A stretch of 64,000 nucleotides of DNA. It comes from Flavobacteriaceae bacterium PS02338. GTDB taxonomy: Bacteria; Bacteroidota; Bacteroidia; Sphingobacteriales; Sphingobacteriaceae. Positions 47,401 through 56,398 of this stretch are shown in pieces; the first letter of the stretch is position 1, and each line of letters starts with the position of its first letter. Under the pieces are notes generated by a model that was given only the letters and a program-made list of their open reading frames with translations, searched no databases and was not told where the DNA came from. The DNA lies in contig JASCOD010000001.1 in NCBI GenBank assembly GCA_029959615.1, positions 744,001-808,000 of the forward strand, read 5' to 3'. The position numbers and the translations under genes are program-made.

Positions 47401-48267
47401 TTAGGGTTTGCCTTTGATATAAATAACGTTCGCCACCTTTCTTTCGCCTTCATGATCCCATTTTTTATTGTCGGAAGGGTGGTTAACAACACTGTTTTCT
47501 TCGAAATTTTTAATCCAAAGTGTCGTAGAGCCACCGCCATCTAGGTTGATGGCGCTGTTGCAGCCTAGCCATTTCATAATTTGGGTAAGTTCGAAAAGGC
47601 TCATACCTGCCGAGTTTTGTTGCCTGCCATCAACTGTTAGTAAAAGCACACTTCCATTTGGCTTAATGCCAATAGCGGTACGCGGATGGCGAAGTTTATT
47701 GAAAGGAACCGAATCTAACTGCTCTTTTTCGTCGTTCAAAATTAAAAGAGGCCCACTAAGCATTACGTTTTTGTCGCTAAGGTCCGTTTCCCAAGTAGCT
47801 GATCCGTCCCATTTTTTAATACCTAGTTGTTCATTGTTAATTACAACCGCTGCTTTTTGGTGGAAAGCTCTATTGTTGTTCTTCTCTAGCCTATTTTGGT
47901 TAATGATGGTGTCGCTTACCTTTAGGAAATCCACTGAACCACCATTTTTCATGTCAAAGAAAGTCCCATTTAAAGCAATAATAGCATCGTATTTTTGGGC
48001 GAAATTAGAGGTCGTGATTAGCTCTTTTTTATCGTAGCCAATAAAGAAACCAGGTGCTTTTGCGTGTTTTTCTATTTCTACAATGCTAATGTACTGATTG
48101 GCCTTGAACAAGCTGCTATCTGCAAATTGATAGGTATAAACCTTTGTCTTTTTAGCAACAGATTTTTTGGCCCATTTGGCTTTTGAAAAAACTAAGGAGT
48201 CTAAATTCTGCGCATAAACGTTACTAGAAATGAGCGCAAAGAGGAGTATACGTAAGAGAGATTTCAT
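47401..48267 (-). CDS. Phosphodiester glycosidase family protein (NAGPA domain)
   Basis: The 288-residue protein has a signal peptide (ending SNVYAQ). NAGPA/DUF2233 motifs are ALNGTFFDMKNGG, HPRTAIGIKPNGSVLLLTVDG and the C-terminal NSAINLDGGGSTTLW. The human homologue removes GlcNAc from phosphodiester-linked mannose. In bacteria the domain is linked to exopolysaccharide or cell-wall phosphodiesters, so the substrate here is open. The start is 7 bases after the stop of the aspartic-protease gene. Confidence 0.87.
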   Translation of the reverse strand: MKSLLRILLFALISSNVYAQNLDSLVFSKAKWAKKSVAKKTKVYTYQFADSSLFKANQYISIVEIEKHAKAPGFFIGYDKKELITTSNFAQKYDAIIALNGTFFDMKNGGSVDFLKVSDTIINQNRLEKNNNRAFHQKAAVVINNEQLGIKKWDGSATWETDLSDKNVMLSGPLLILNDEKEQLDSVPFNKLRHPRTAIGIKPNGSVLLLTVDGRQQNSAGMSLFELTQIMKWLGCNSAINLDGGGSTTLWIKNFEENSVVNHPSDNKKWDHEGERKVANVIYIKGKP

Positions 48268-48274
48268 TGGTGCC

Positions 48275-49516
48275 TTATATTCGTTTTTTAAGTTTCAATA
48301 ATTTAATTAGAAGGGCTTTTTCACGCCATATTTCTATAATCACACTGTAGCCGCTTTTTGCTCTAAATGTATTGCCAACATCATCTAAAGAGTAATCATC
48401 TATTTTCTTGAAGTTAATCGCAATGATTTCGTCATCTTCTTTTAGCCCTGCTAGTTCTGCCGGAGAATCTGGTTCTACCTTAGATATTTTGGTTCTAGAT
48501 GGCGGCCCATTTTCAGTATATAGCTCAATTCCGGCCATATCATGCTCAAAAGGCCTGTTAAACCTTTCGTTCTTTTTAACATACATGCATCCATTTTTGT
48601 AGTCGTAAATCGTATTAAAACGACTTAAGATTTCTGCACCTAAATTACCATTTCTTCCTTTATTTTTTAAGGAATCGATGTTATATTCCGGGTAGCTGGA
48701 AAGCACTTCATTAAAACTAAAACTGCCAATATTTAAGGAAGCGATTCTTCCCATCCTGCCGTTTATTTTGCTGATCAATCCATTGCCCAAATTGGCATTT
48801 ATAGTAAATTCTGGCTTAGGAAAAGATTTTCCTTCCCATGCTTCAAGCGAAATGGTGTGATTCGCCCCACAGTCAACAAGCGTTTTGATCGTTTTCTCAC
48901 CAAGTCCATCTTGTTTAATTTTTAAGGAAATATAAGGTTTGTTTTCTATGAGTTCGAAGGGTATTTTTTCCCCTTTAAGTTTTATTTTTTTTTCATGGGA
49001 AATTAACTTTAATGATTTGTTGGTATAGCTTACCTTAACCACAAAACTATTGAAGAGGCTATAGCCAATTAAGCCATAAATCTTTTTACCCACAAAGCCC
49101 GAGATAGGCAAAACATCATCCTTCAAAAAAACAGTAGAAATGCTTTCTGCTTCCGCATCGCCTATTTTTACACTAGTGGCTCCTAAAAAGGCATCAATTT
49201 CTTCGAAGTTTCCGTAACCGCTAATTTTAATAGGACGCGGAAACGGAACCCTTAAACTTTCTTTCAGATCGGGGTCAGTAATAATCATTGGATTGACGCC
49301 TGTATCCAATATAAAATCAAAAGGGCCTTTATCGTTGATATATATGGGAACGATGATGAGATTTTTAATTAAAGAAAAGGGAATGGTCTGCTGCTTTCGG
49401 CCGTATTTAAATTTAAAATCTTGGGAAAAAGCGAAGTTTGAACTAATTATTAAAAGAAAGCAAACCCACAGCAAGCGGGATATTTTCAAATGAATAGTTG
49501 GTTTGCCGTAGTTCAT
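48275..49516 (-). CDS. Retropepsin-like aspartic protease with PDZ domain
   Basis: The 413-residue protein has a signal peptide (about 1-31, ending FAFSQ). Two pepsin-like halves are visible: PFDFILDTGVNPMIIT with Asp71 and KTLVDCGANHTISL with Asp215, where DCG replaces DTG. A PDZ domain closes the protein (about 335-405, VEPDSPAELAGLKEDDEIIAI). Single-chain retropepsin-PDZ proteins are common in Bacteroidota, with unknown targets. It heads a minus-strand group with the NAGPA and lipoprotein genes and is divergent from the PBP4 gene. Confidence 0.87.
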   Translation of the reverse strand: MNYGKPTIHLKISRLLWVCFLLIISSNFAFSQDFKFKYGRKQQTIPFSLIKNLIIVPIYINDKGPFDFILDTGVNPMIITDPDLKESLRVPFPRPIKISGYGNFEEIDAFLGATSVKIGDAEAESISTVFLKDDVLPISGFVGKKIYGLIGYSLFNSFVVKVSYTNKSLKLISHEKKIKLKGEKIPFELIENKPYISLKIKQDGLGEKTIKTLVDCGANHTISLEAWEGKSFPKPEFTINANLGNGLISKINGRMGRIASLNIGSFSFNEVLSSYPEYNIDSLKNKGRNGNLGAEILSRFNTIYDYKNGCMYVKKNERFNRPFEHDMAGIELYTENGPPSRTKISKVEPDSPAELAGLKEDDEIIAINFKKIDDYSLDDVGNTFRAKSGYSVIIEIWREKALLIKLLKLKKRI

Positions 49517-49605
49517 AAAACTAAATTAATAAATTAGTAGACACTAACGTCGAGTTGTAAATTAAATTAAAAATCAAGAGCTAGCTGAACAGTGCAGATA
49601 ACCAT

Positions 49606-50940
49606 ATGCTAATGAAGAAAATTAAGATCAAAAAAGGACTGTTTTGGGTGTTTCTTATGGGCTTTACTATCTTTTATGCTTGTAAACCTAACCAACTTAT
49701 TTCCAGAAAAGTATCAAAGGAGTTTAAAAATTCCGAGATGTTGAACAAATATCAAGTCGGTTTTGCTTTGTACGATATGCAGGGCCGGCAGATGATTTTT
49801 CAAAAGGATGCAGACAAATATTTTACGCCAGCCTCTAATACGAAGCTTTTTACTTTTTATGCCGGTTTGAAAATAAGTCCTGATTCAATACCCTCTTTGA
49901 GATATGTTGAAAAAGGAGATTCTTTAATTTTCTGGGGAACTGGAGATCCCTCTCTTTTACATACGGTGCTAAAGGGAAATAAGGCCATAGAAATGTTGAA
50001 GAATAGTAACAAGAAGCTATATTTTGCTAGTGGACGATATACCGGGAATTTCTTTGGTAACGGTTGGAGTTGGGATGATTACAATGATTATTATCAACCA
50101 GAGATATCTGAACTCCCGCTATTTGACAATGTAGTTTTGGTAACGGCTAAACAAGCAGGAGAAATGAATATTTCGCCGAGGATTTTTAATTCTTGCTTTA
50201 CCGCTGATAGTGCGAGCAAGGCAATGAAGTTTAATGTACAACGAGAATTCTTGACAAATAAATTTCATTTTCCCTTGGTGAAAACTACAGCAAATTATGA
50301 GCAACAAATTCCTTTTAAAACTTCTACGGGAATTACGTTGACATTGTTATCAGATACCTTAAATACAGATGTACAATTAATCAACTATGCTTTGCCTAGG
50401 GATGCAAAAACCATTTACAGTTCTAAAAGCGATGATGTTTTTAGGCAATTGATGTTGCCTTCAGACAACTTTGTTGCAGAGCAGTTGCTATTAACCTATG
50501 CGGACAAATTAGGTGTAGAATTAAGTACGTCTAAGGTAATTGCCTCCATCAAAGAAAAGTATTTGACCGAACTTCCAGACCAACCCAAATGGGTAGATGG
50601 CTCTGGCCTATCTCGAAGTAACCTGTTTACCCCGAGGTCAATTATCAAACTCTTGGATTTGATTTACAATGAAGTGAATAATCAGGAAAGGTTATTTAGT
50701 ATGTTGCCCGCTGGCGGAAAGTCGGGAACTTTGAAGAATGCCTACGCTAAAACCGATACGCCATTTGTATATGGCAAAACAGGAACTTTATCTGGGGTTC
50801 ACAATCAAAGTGGGTATTTGATTACGCGAAAAGGAAGATTGTTGCTTTTTTCATTTATGAACAACAACTACGTACAACCAACAGGAGAGATCAGAAAAGA
50901 AATGGTAAGGGTAATGACCTATATTCATGATCATTTTTAA
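49606..50940 (+). CDS. dacB: D-alanyl-D-alanine carboxypeptidase/endopeptidase, PBP4 (S13) family
   Basis: The 444-residue protein has a lipoprotein-like leader (FTIFYACKPN). An ATG two codons downstream (49612) is an alternative start. The S13 set is clear: TPASNTK with Ser77 and Lys80, the SxN box in WVDGSGLSRSN, and KTG in VYGKTGTLSG. The enzyme removes the terminal D-Ala of peptidoglycan stem peptides and can cut cross-links. The GH18 and PLP-enzyme genes follow on the same strand after 144 bases. The gene symbol marks the family. Confidence 0.9.
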   Translation: MLMKKIKIKKGLFWVFLMGFTIFYACKPNQLISRKVSKEFKNSEMLNKYQVGFALYDMQGRQMIFQKDADKYFTPASNTKLFTFYAGLKISPDSIPSLRYVEKGDSLIFWGTGDPSLLHTVLKGNKAIEMLKNSNKKLYFASGRYTGNFFGNGWSWDDYNDYYQPEISELPLFDNVVLVTAKQAGEMNISPRIFNSCFTADSASKAMKFNVQREFLTNKFHFPLVKTTANYEQQIPFKTSTGITLTLLSDTLNTDVQLINYALPRDAKTIYSSKSDDVFRQLMLPSDNFVAEQLLLTYADKLGVELSTSKVIASIKEKYLTELPDQPKWVDGSGLSRSNLFTPRSIIKLLDLIYNEVNNQERLFSMLPAGGKSGTLKNAYAKTDTPFVYGKTGTLSGVHNQSGYLITRKGRLLLFSFMNNNYVQPTGEIRKEMVRVMTYIHDHF

Positions 50941-51084
50941 ATGCAGTCCTCATTCTTATTTAATCAGAAATTTCTAACCTGTATCTGTTTGATTATGAAT
51001 GAAATTTACTGATAAATTTTTTGCGTTTAAGTAAAAGAATCGATAATATTACCGCTTAAAGCTATAAAAAAGAGAAAGGTCAAG

Positions 51085-52122
51085 ATGAAGAAGAGGTTAC
51101 TTTATCTATTCTTATTAGCGCTACTCATTAATTCATGTAAAAAAAGCGATTCTATCGCAGGTGAAGACGACGCCTATACGCCACCTTCTACATCCCCATA
51201 TGTGCCAGATGAAAGTTTTAAAATAGTGGCCTATATGCCTAGCTATAAAGATCCTGCAACAATTTCTGATAACAAGTATAAAATGATTACACATTTGTTT
51301 TATGCATTCTTAGAGCCTAATGAAATTGCGGATGGCTCTCTAAAACCTTTGGCACAACAGGCAAGATTTTCAAATGTAGCTGCGAAAGCAAAAGCTAATA
51401 AAGTAAAATTTGGTATTTCTATTTCTGGACCAAAAGCCATATTCGAAAACTTGTCCAAATCAGCTTCGGCGAGAACTAATTTTGTAAATAATATTGTGGC
51501 CTTTGCAAAGAATAATAACCTAGACGGAGTAGATATGGATTGGGAATACCCAAGTACCGCGGCTGGTGTAGAGTCTGCAGATAATTTTACGCTATTGATG
51601 AAAGAACTGTCTCTGAAGCTTCATGCACAGGGCAAGTTTTTAAGCGCCGCCGTAACTCCAGGGGTTTATACTGGTGGAATTAGAGATGGAGTTAAAGCTG
51701 AAGTTTTTGATGCTATTGATTTTTTTAACATCATGCAGTATGATGGGCAGGGATGGGATAGAGATGATATCTATCAACATGCTTCTTATAAAATGAGCGT
51801 ATTTAGCACCGATATATGGCTCAACACCAAAGGATTGAATAGGAGTAAAGCGGTTTTGGGCATTCCTTTGTATGGCCGAAATGCAGCTGGAGCAGCGAAA
51901 GCTTATCGGGATTTTGAAAGCCAAGGACTGGATGTAAACGAAGACAAATTAACTTTAGGCGGTGTAGATTATTGGATTAATGGAATTACAACGGTAAAGC
52001 AGAAGACGCAATTGGCAAAAGATAGAGCAAATGGCATTATGTTTTGGGAGTTCTCATTCGATAGTAATAATTCCAATTCATTAATACAGGCTGCTAATGA
52101 CCAACTGAGAAGACCCTATTAA
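51085..52122 (+). CDS. GH18 family glycoside hydrolase, lipoprotein
   Basis: The 345-residue protein has a lipobox (LLINSCKKS, Cys18). The GH18 catalytic motif DxxDxDxE is intact as LDGVDMDWEYPS, with Asp147, Asp150, Asp152 and proton donor Glu154. FFNIMQYDGQGWD, VLGIPLYGRN and IMFWEFSFDS complete the barrel. GH18 includes chitinases, endo-N-acetylglucosaminidases and peptidoglycan-active members. No chitin-binding domain is present. Its stop overlaps the ATG of the next gene (TAATG), so the two products are made together. Confidence 0.9.
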   Translation: MKKRLLYLFLLALLINSCKKSDSIAGEDDAYTPPSTSPYVPDESFKIVAYMPSYKDPATISDNKYKMITHLFYAFLEPNEIADGSLKPLAQQARFSNVAAKAKANKVKFGISISGPKAIFENLSKSASARTNFVNNIVAFAKNNNLDGVDMDWEYPSTAAGVESADNFTLLMKELSLKLHAQGKFLSAAVTPGVYTGGIRDGVKAEVFDAIDFFNIMQYDGQGWDRDDIYQHASYKMSVFSTDIWLNTKGLNRSKAVLGIPLYGRNAAGAAKAYRDFESQGLDVNEDKLTLGGVDYWINGITTVKQKTQLAKDRANGIMFWEFSFDSNNSNSLIQAANDQLRRPY

Positions 52123-53177
52123 TGAGTATCAACGAAAATTTCGATCAATTAGAAAGAAGATTAGCCGCATCTATTGAAGCAAACCAAGAAAACTACCTCT
52201 ATTTTGGAGGCACTGCTTATTTGGGCATTCCACAGCATCAAGACTTCATCAATCATTACATAGAGGGCATTAAACATTATGGCTTAAACAACGGAACGAG
52301 CCGTGGAAATAACGTACAGCTTGGCATTTATAATGAAGCAGAGCAATTTACGGCGAAAAGGTATGGTGCAGAAGCTGCGCTAATTACCTCTAGTGGGTAC
52401 TTGGCTGCAAAGCTAACCGTACAAGCCTACAAAACATCAGGCCTTATACGCTATGCGCCAAATACACATCCGGCTTTATGGATGGATGGTAATCCATCAA
52501 ATACTGCAGATTTTAAAACCTGGGCAGTAGAAATTATGCAGGAAATCAATAACAGCGAAGAGGAGAACTGGGTGCTATTGAGCAATTCAATGAATAACCT
52601 TTATCCCGAGATTTACGATTTCAATTTCGTTAAAAACATCAATCCGCAAAAAAAGGTAGTTTTAATTGTTGATGATTCGCATGGCATAGGTATGCTTAAC
52701 CACGGTAACAGCATTTGGCAAGCCATACCTAAATTGCCAAACCTAGAAGTGGTGATGGTTGCATCTATGGCAAAAGCCTTGGGTGTTGATGCTGGCGTGG
52801 TTTTAGGGAGCAATACCTCTATCGCTAAACTGAAACAGAGCGATGAGTTTTATGGCGCATCTCCACCTTCTGCAGCGGCTTTATATGCCTTTATTCACAC
52901 ACAGGAAATCTATTTGCAGGCCTATCAAAAATTGCAACAACACATCGCTCAATTCGCAAAATCAATTCAAGATGCGGAGCATTGGCACTATGTAGCCGGT
53001 TTCCCAGTGTTTTTATGTAAAAAGGAAAATATAGCGCAGAAATTATTGGAAGAAAAAATCCTAATTTCGTCTTTTCCATATCCCGATAGGAATGGTAAAA
53101 ATTTAAACCGTATAGTGCTTTCTAGTTGGCATAGTGAAACTGATATTTCAAAGTTGATCACTGCATTGCGTAATTAG
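52122..53177 (+). CDS. PLP-dependent aminotransferase class I/II (AONS/KBL-like)
   Basis: The 351-residue protein resembles 8-amino-7-oxononanoate synthase and its relatives: GLNNGTSRGNN (54-64), the PLP-ring stretch VLIVDDSHGIGML with Asp185 and His187, and the Schiff-base Lys218 in ASMAKALGVDAG. It is shorter than BioF (about 385 residues) and no bio genes are near. Similar proteins in Bacteroidota sit beside cell-wall recycling genes. Coupling to the GH18 gene by TAATG points to use of an amino-acid or amino-sugar product, which is inference. Confidence 0.8.
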   Translation: MSINENFDQLERRLAASIEANQENYLYFGGTAYLGIPQHQDFINHYIEGIKHYGLNNGTSRGNNVQLGIYNEAEQFTAKRYGAEAALITSSGYLAAKLTVQAYKTSGLIRYAPNTHPALWMDGNPSNTADFKTWAVEIMQEINNSEEENWVLLSNSMNNLYPEIYDFNFVKNINPQKKVVLIVDDSHGIGMLNHGNSIWQAIPKLPNLEVVMVASMAKALGVDAGVVLGSNTSIAKLKQSDEFYGASPPSAAALYAFIHTQEIYLQAYQKLQQHIAQFAKSIQDAEHWHYVAGFPVFLCKKENIAQKLLEEKILISSFPYPDRNGKNLNRIVLSSWHSETDISKLITALRN

Positions 53178-53552
53178 GTTGATTTAATTAATGTGAATTG
53201 GAAATAAGAAAGTGATTTTAGGTATTAAACTATTTGTTACTGATTAAAGCAGGGGCTTTTGCTACTATCTTTGGGTTCTGTCGCTTCGCGGACAAACTTT
53301 TTTCCTATAGATGAAAAAAGTATGCAAAACCGGAGCGTTAGCGTAGCTCACTTATACCTTTAAAACAATAAAAAAACATAAATAAAAATCCACGGCTGCG
53401 CCCTGTTCTGTTAAAGTCATTAGTAAGGCTAATTGCTGCATCCCGAACAGGCCAAGGCCGATTTTAGTAGAGGAACAGGCCTTACTGAGGCTTTAGATAA
53501 TGTAAAATAAAAAATGCTTAAAACGTTCACTTTAAAATATAAGAATTAAGAA
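53178..53552. other. Gene-free region rich in inverted repeats
   Basis: No ORF of note lies here. ACTTTTTTC and GAAAAAAGT form a 9-bp inverted repeat near 53297-53322. The part at 53402-53486 has alternative pairings, listed separately. The GTCGCTTCGCGGAC and AGCGTTAGCGTAGCTC pieces look like dispersed genome repeats. Confidence 0.5.
53402..53486. ncRNA. Possible structured RNA element with alternative pairings
   Basis: CCTGTTC (53402-53408) can pair with either of two GAACAGG copies (53445-53451 or 53473-53479). AGTAAGGC (53422-53429) pairs with GCCTTACT (53479-53486). The second GAACAGG abuts the GCCTTACT arm, so the helices compete. It lies 66 bases ahead of the phosphatase gene. An RNA switch, a repeat remnant or chance are all possible. 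Confidence 0.3.
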
Positions 53553-54074
53553 ATGAAGAAGCTGTTATTTTTATTGCTGTTGTCTTTTGCTGTACAACAG
53601 ACATTGTATGCGCAAAAAACGCTAAAGGTATGGATCGTTAGACATGCAGAGAAAGATACCTCTAACCCCAAGGATAACGACCCTACTTTATCTGCAGCTG
53701 GGGCTGAAAGAGCCGAAGCTTTAAAAAAGGAGCTCAAAGGACAGAAGATAGATACCATTTTCTCAACAGATTATAAACGAACTAAACTTACAGGCTTTCC
53801 CTTGGCCGATATTACGGGCATTAGCATGATCACTTATGATCCCGCAAATGCTGCGCAATTGGTAAAGTCGTTGAAAGAAAATGCTGGAGGAAAAAAAGTG
53901 CTGATCATTGGGCATTCTAATACCGTTTTAGAGCTGATAGAAGCCTTTGGTGCGAAAAGACCAATAGCTAGCATTGCTGATAATGAGTATGATTACCTAT
54001 TTTCTTTAACCGTAAAAGGGGATAAGGTAGACGTGAAGACCGATAGATATGGAGAAAAAAGCAAAGTCGAATAG
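53553..54074 (+). CDS. Histidine phosphatase family protein, exported
   Basis: The 173-residue protein has a signal peptide (ending TLYAQ). The phosphatase signature is WIVRHAEKD with Arg30 and the phospho-acceptor His31. The second His121 is in LIIGHSNTVLELI, and the STDYKRTKLT segment holds the family Arg. Size and pattern match SixA-like or phosphoglycerate-mutase-like periplasmic phosphatases. The substrate is unknown. It abuts the VanX-like gene tail to tail with no spacer. Confidence 0.88.
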   Translation: MKKLLFLLLLSFAVQQTLYAQKTLKVWIVRHAEKDTSNPKDNDPTLSAAGAERAEALKKELKGQKIDTIFSTDYKRTKLTGFPLADITGISMITYDPANAAQLVKSLKENAGGKKVLIIGHSNTVLELIEAFGAKRPIASIADNEYDYLFSLTVKGDKVDVKTDRYGEKSKVE

Positions 54075-54761
54075 CTATAGTTTTTCGAAGGGAATATCCA
54101 TTAAATCGTAGTCTTGCCAACCAATGAAATCAAAATGCCACCATTCGTTGTAAATTACCTTGAAACCATGTGCCTGCATCGTACTGATCAAGAAATCTCT
54201 ATTTCTGATCACCTCTTCTGGTAAATTGGTATAGTGGGGTGCCGCTGCGGCTTCGAAACTATCGTAAGGAGTGGGCATAGGTACATCTTTGCCTGTCTTT
54301 AAATCGATGATACTTAAATCTACTGCACAACCACGATTATGTTTAGAGCCTTTGGCCGGATTGGCTACAAAATTCTTATCGCTGGCTTTTTCGTAGAAGG
54401 AAACCGTAACTGCGTAAGGACGGTATCCATCGTAAATTTTAAGACCATAGCCTTTTTTCTTCAATTCCGCTTGTATTTCCTTTAGCCTTTCAACTACTGG
54501 TTTGCGGGCAAATGCACGAGCTTGTTTGTACATTACCTGGCTCATGAAGTTATTTTTTGTGGCATAGCGGATATCCAAAACTATCGACGGAATAGCTTTC
54601 TTGATATCAATCAGTTCCAAATTAGGGTTTTTAGCTACTTCGGCTTTATAAGCTTGAAAATCGTTAACCACCTTTAACCCATACTTGTTTTGCGCATTTT
54701 TTTGTGCACATGCGTTAATGCAAAGGATACAAGAGAATAGAAATACAATATATTTTTTCAT
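54075..54761 (-). CDS. D-alanyl-D-alanine dipeptidase (VanX-like, M15D)
   Basis: The 228-residue exported protein (leader ending ACAQK, possibly a lipoprotein at Cys18) has the M15D zinc site: His141 and Asp148 in KGSKHNRGCAVDLS, Glu206 and His209 in NEWWHFDF. The transition-state Arg114 is in YDGYRPYA. VLDIRYATKNNF is also typical. It cleaves D-Ala-D-Ala. Without vanA/vanH nearby this is most likely a periplasmic recycling enzyme, as for DdpX, and not a glycopeptide-resistance gene. Alanine dehydrogenase lies upstream on the same strand, beyond the repeats. Confidence 0.92.
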   Translation of the reverse strand: MKKYIVFLFSCILCINACAQKNAQNKYGLKVVNDFQAYKAEVAKNPNLELIDIKKAIPSIVLDIRYATKNNFMSQVMYKQARAFARKPVVERLKEIQAELKKKGYGLKIYDGYRPYAVTVSFYEKASDKNFVANPAKGSKHNRGCAVDLSIIDLKTGKDVPMPTPYDSFEAAAAPHYTNLPEEVIRNRDFLISTMQAHGFKVIYNEWWHFDFIGWQDYDLMDIPFEKL

Positions 54762-54800
54762 TGATGAACTGTTTAAAAATGCAAATGTATTTGTACAATT

Positions 54801-54854
54801 GTTGGCGGGGACGCCAACAAAGGAAGGAAGAGTTCACGTTGGTGTCCCCGCCAA
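54801..54854. repeat. REPIN-like element A1
   Basis: GTTGGCGGGGACGCCAAC (54801-54818) is inverted at 54838-54854 with one mismatch, around a 19-base spacer. Each arm is itself a hairpin (GTTGGCG, loop GGGA, CGCCAAC), the layout of two REPs facing each other. Confidence 0.85.
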
Positions 54855-54896
54855 TGTTTTAATTTAACTTCAGTTCGCAATGAGCTTGTTCTTTTT

Positions 54897-54963
54897 CGTC
54901 ATTGCGAGGAGAGTAGCGACGCGGCAATCTATCATGGTAAACCTATAATTTTTATCTTCCGAA
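54897..54963. repeat. Repeat element B1
   Basis: The core CGTCATTGCGAGGAGAGTA runs into CGACGCGGCAATCT, with an inverted ATTGC/GCAAT pair. About 67 bases including the ATCTTCCGAA tail are shared with the copy at 59018-59084. Confidence 0.8.
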
Positions 54964-54970
54964 TACCTAT

Positions 54971-55019
54971 GGCGAGAACGCCAACAAAGAAAGGAAGGGC
55001 TCACGTTGGCGTTCCCGCC
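54971..55019. repeat. REPIN-like element A2
   Basis: GGCGAGAACGCCAAC (54971-54985) is inverted as GTTGGCGTTCCCGCC (55005-55019) with one mismatch. It is a diverged member of family A, with AACGCC in place of GACGCC. Confidence 0.8.
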
Positions 55020-55061
55020 AATGTTAATTTAACTTTTTACTTGTCATAAATTTTAAACATT

Positions 55062-55120
55062 GCCACAGATGCACAGATTAAAAAAGAATTTTAGATGTTC
55101 ATCATCTGTGCATCTGTGGC
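55062..55120. repeat. Long inverted repeat, family C
   Basis: GCCACAGATGCACAGAT (55062-55078) is perfectly inverted at 55104-55120 around a 25-base loop. A lone arm, GCCACAGATGCACA, occurs at about 20818-20831 upstream of rmuC. Confidence 0.85.
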
Positions 55121-55171
55121 TTTTGTAAACGATTTCATTGGTAGTTTAAAAGTTCATAGTGGTTTCCTACA

Positions 55172-56398
55172 CTATTGATTAGAAAGCACCAATAACTCTA
55201 AATCTTTATAAGGCAAATTGTACATGTTCGCTAAATCTTTATTGGTTAAGTGGCCTTGATAGCAATATAAACCCTCGCGAATACCCGGTTTGCTCCACAC
55301 CATATTCATCAGACCGCCCATATCGCCAATGTCCACTAAAATTGGCGCAAAAATGTTAGTTAAAGCATAAGATGCCGTACGAGGAACTCTAGAGGCGATA
55401 TTGGGTACGCAATAATGAATCACATCATGCTTTACAAATGTAGGTGCTTTATGGTTGGTCACTTCGGAGGTTTCAAAACAACCACCTTGGTCTATACTTA
55501 CATCTACCACTACAGAATGCGGCTTCATCTTAGCTACAGTTTCTTCCATTACCACACAAGGGCTACGGCCATGATCAGAGCGGATGGCACCAATGACCAC
55601 ATCGCAAGTCGTAATTGCCTTGCCCAAAACAATAGGCTGCATCACGGAGGTAAAAACCCTGCTTCCTAGGTTGTTTTGCAGACGTCTCAGCTTGAAAATC
55701 GAGCTGTCGAATACTTTCACCTCGGCACCTAGAGAAAGGGCTGTTCTAGCAGCGTATTCGCCTACGGTTCCCGCACCTAAAATTACAATTTCAGTTGGAG
55801 GCACTCCCGTAAATCCTCCAAGCATTAAGCCCTTCCCCCCAAATGCACTGCTTAAGTATTCTGCGGCAATGAAAATGGAGGTAGCCCCAACAATTTCACT
55901 CATGGCACGTACAACGGTAAGTACATTGCCCTCATCACGGATGTTCTCGAAGCAAAGGGCATTTATTTTTTTAGCCAATAATGCTTTTAAAACATCGACC
56001 TTTAACGTACCAATTTGAAGCGCGGAAATCAACGTTTGTCCTTTATGCATTAAGGCAATTTCTTCAACAGTTGGGGGGGCAATTTTCACAATGATATCTG
56101 CAGCCCAAACATCTTTTTTGTTGAAAGATATTTGAGCGCCCTGTTCGCTATAATCTTTATCGCTAAAGTTAGCTCCATCACCAGCTCCGGTTTCTAGTAA
56201 TACTTTGTGACCATTGTTAACCAAAAGTGCTACAGAGAGCGGGGTTAAGGCAATTCTGCATTCTTGATTAGACACTTCTTTTGGAATTCCAATAAATAAG
56301 CTATTGCTTTTTTTTCCAGTTTCTAGCATTGCTTCTTGGGTTTGTAGCAAACCTCTTTGAGCAATAGCCGCCATTTCATCGCGTAATCCTGTAGCCAT
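55172..56398 (-). CDS. ald: Alanine dehydrogenase
   Basis: The 408-residue protein shows IGIPKEVSNQECRIALTP (about 36-53) with the substrate Arg, LLETGAGDGANFSD, the catalytic region TLISALQIG and the NAD Rossmann motif VILGAGTVGEYAA (about 204-216). The C-terminal part has PHSVVVDVSIDQGGCFETS. It interconverts alanine and pyruvate plus ammonia. An N-terminal extension of about 35 residues (MATGLRDEMAAIAQRG) is typical of the Bacteroidota branch. Its product link to D-Ala release by PBP4 and VanX-like enzymes nearby is suggestive. Confidence 0.92.
   Translation of the reverse strand: MATGLRDEMAAIAQRGLLQTQEAMLETGKKSNSLFIGIPKEVSNQECRIALTPLSVALLVNNGHKVLLETGAGDGANFSDKDYSEQGAQISFNKKDVWAADIIVKIAPPTVEEIALMHKGQTLISALQIGTLKVDVLKALLAKKINALCFENIRDEGNVLTVVRAMSEIVGATSIFIAAEYLSSAFGGKGLMLGGFTGVPPTEIVILGAGTVGEYAARTALSLGAEVKVFDSSIFKLRRLQNNLGSRVFTSVMQPIVLGKAITTCDVVIGAIRSDHGRSPCVVMEETVAKMKPHSVVVDVSIDQGGCFETSEVTNHKAPTFVKHDVIHYCVPNIASRVPRTASYALTNIFAPILVDIGDMGGLMNMVWSKPGIREGLYCYQGHLTNKDLANMYNLPYKDLELLVLSNQ

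Larger units (their letters stand above)
54762..55171. other. Gene-free region built of dispersed repeats
   Basis: These 410 bases carry four repeat elements in the order A-B-A-C, each listed below. Any promoter of the VanX-like gene lies next to 54761. No ORF is seen. Confidence 0.75.

Noticed and set aside
47468..48037. 189-codon plus-strand ORF
   Set aside because: It lies opposite the well-supported NAGPA gene and has no signal or family pattern of its own.
54075..54761. VanX-like gene as part of a glycopeptide-resistance cluster
   Set aside because: There is no vanH, vanA or vanRS nearby, and the protein is exported. A recycling dipeptidase is more likely.
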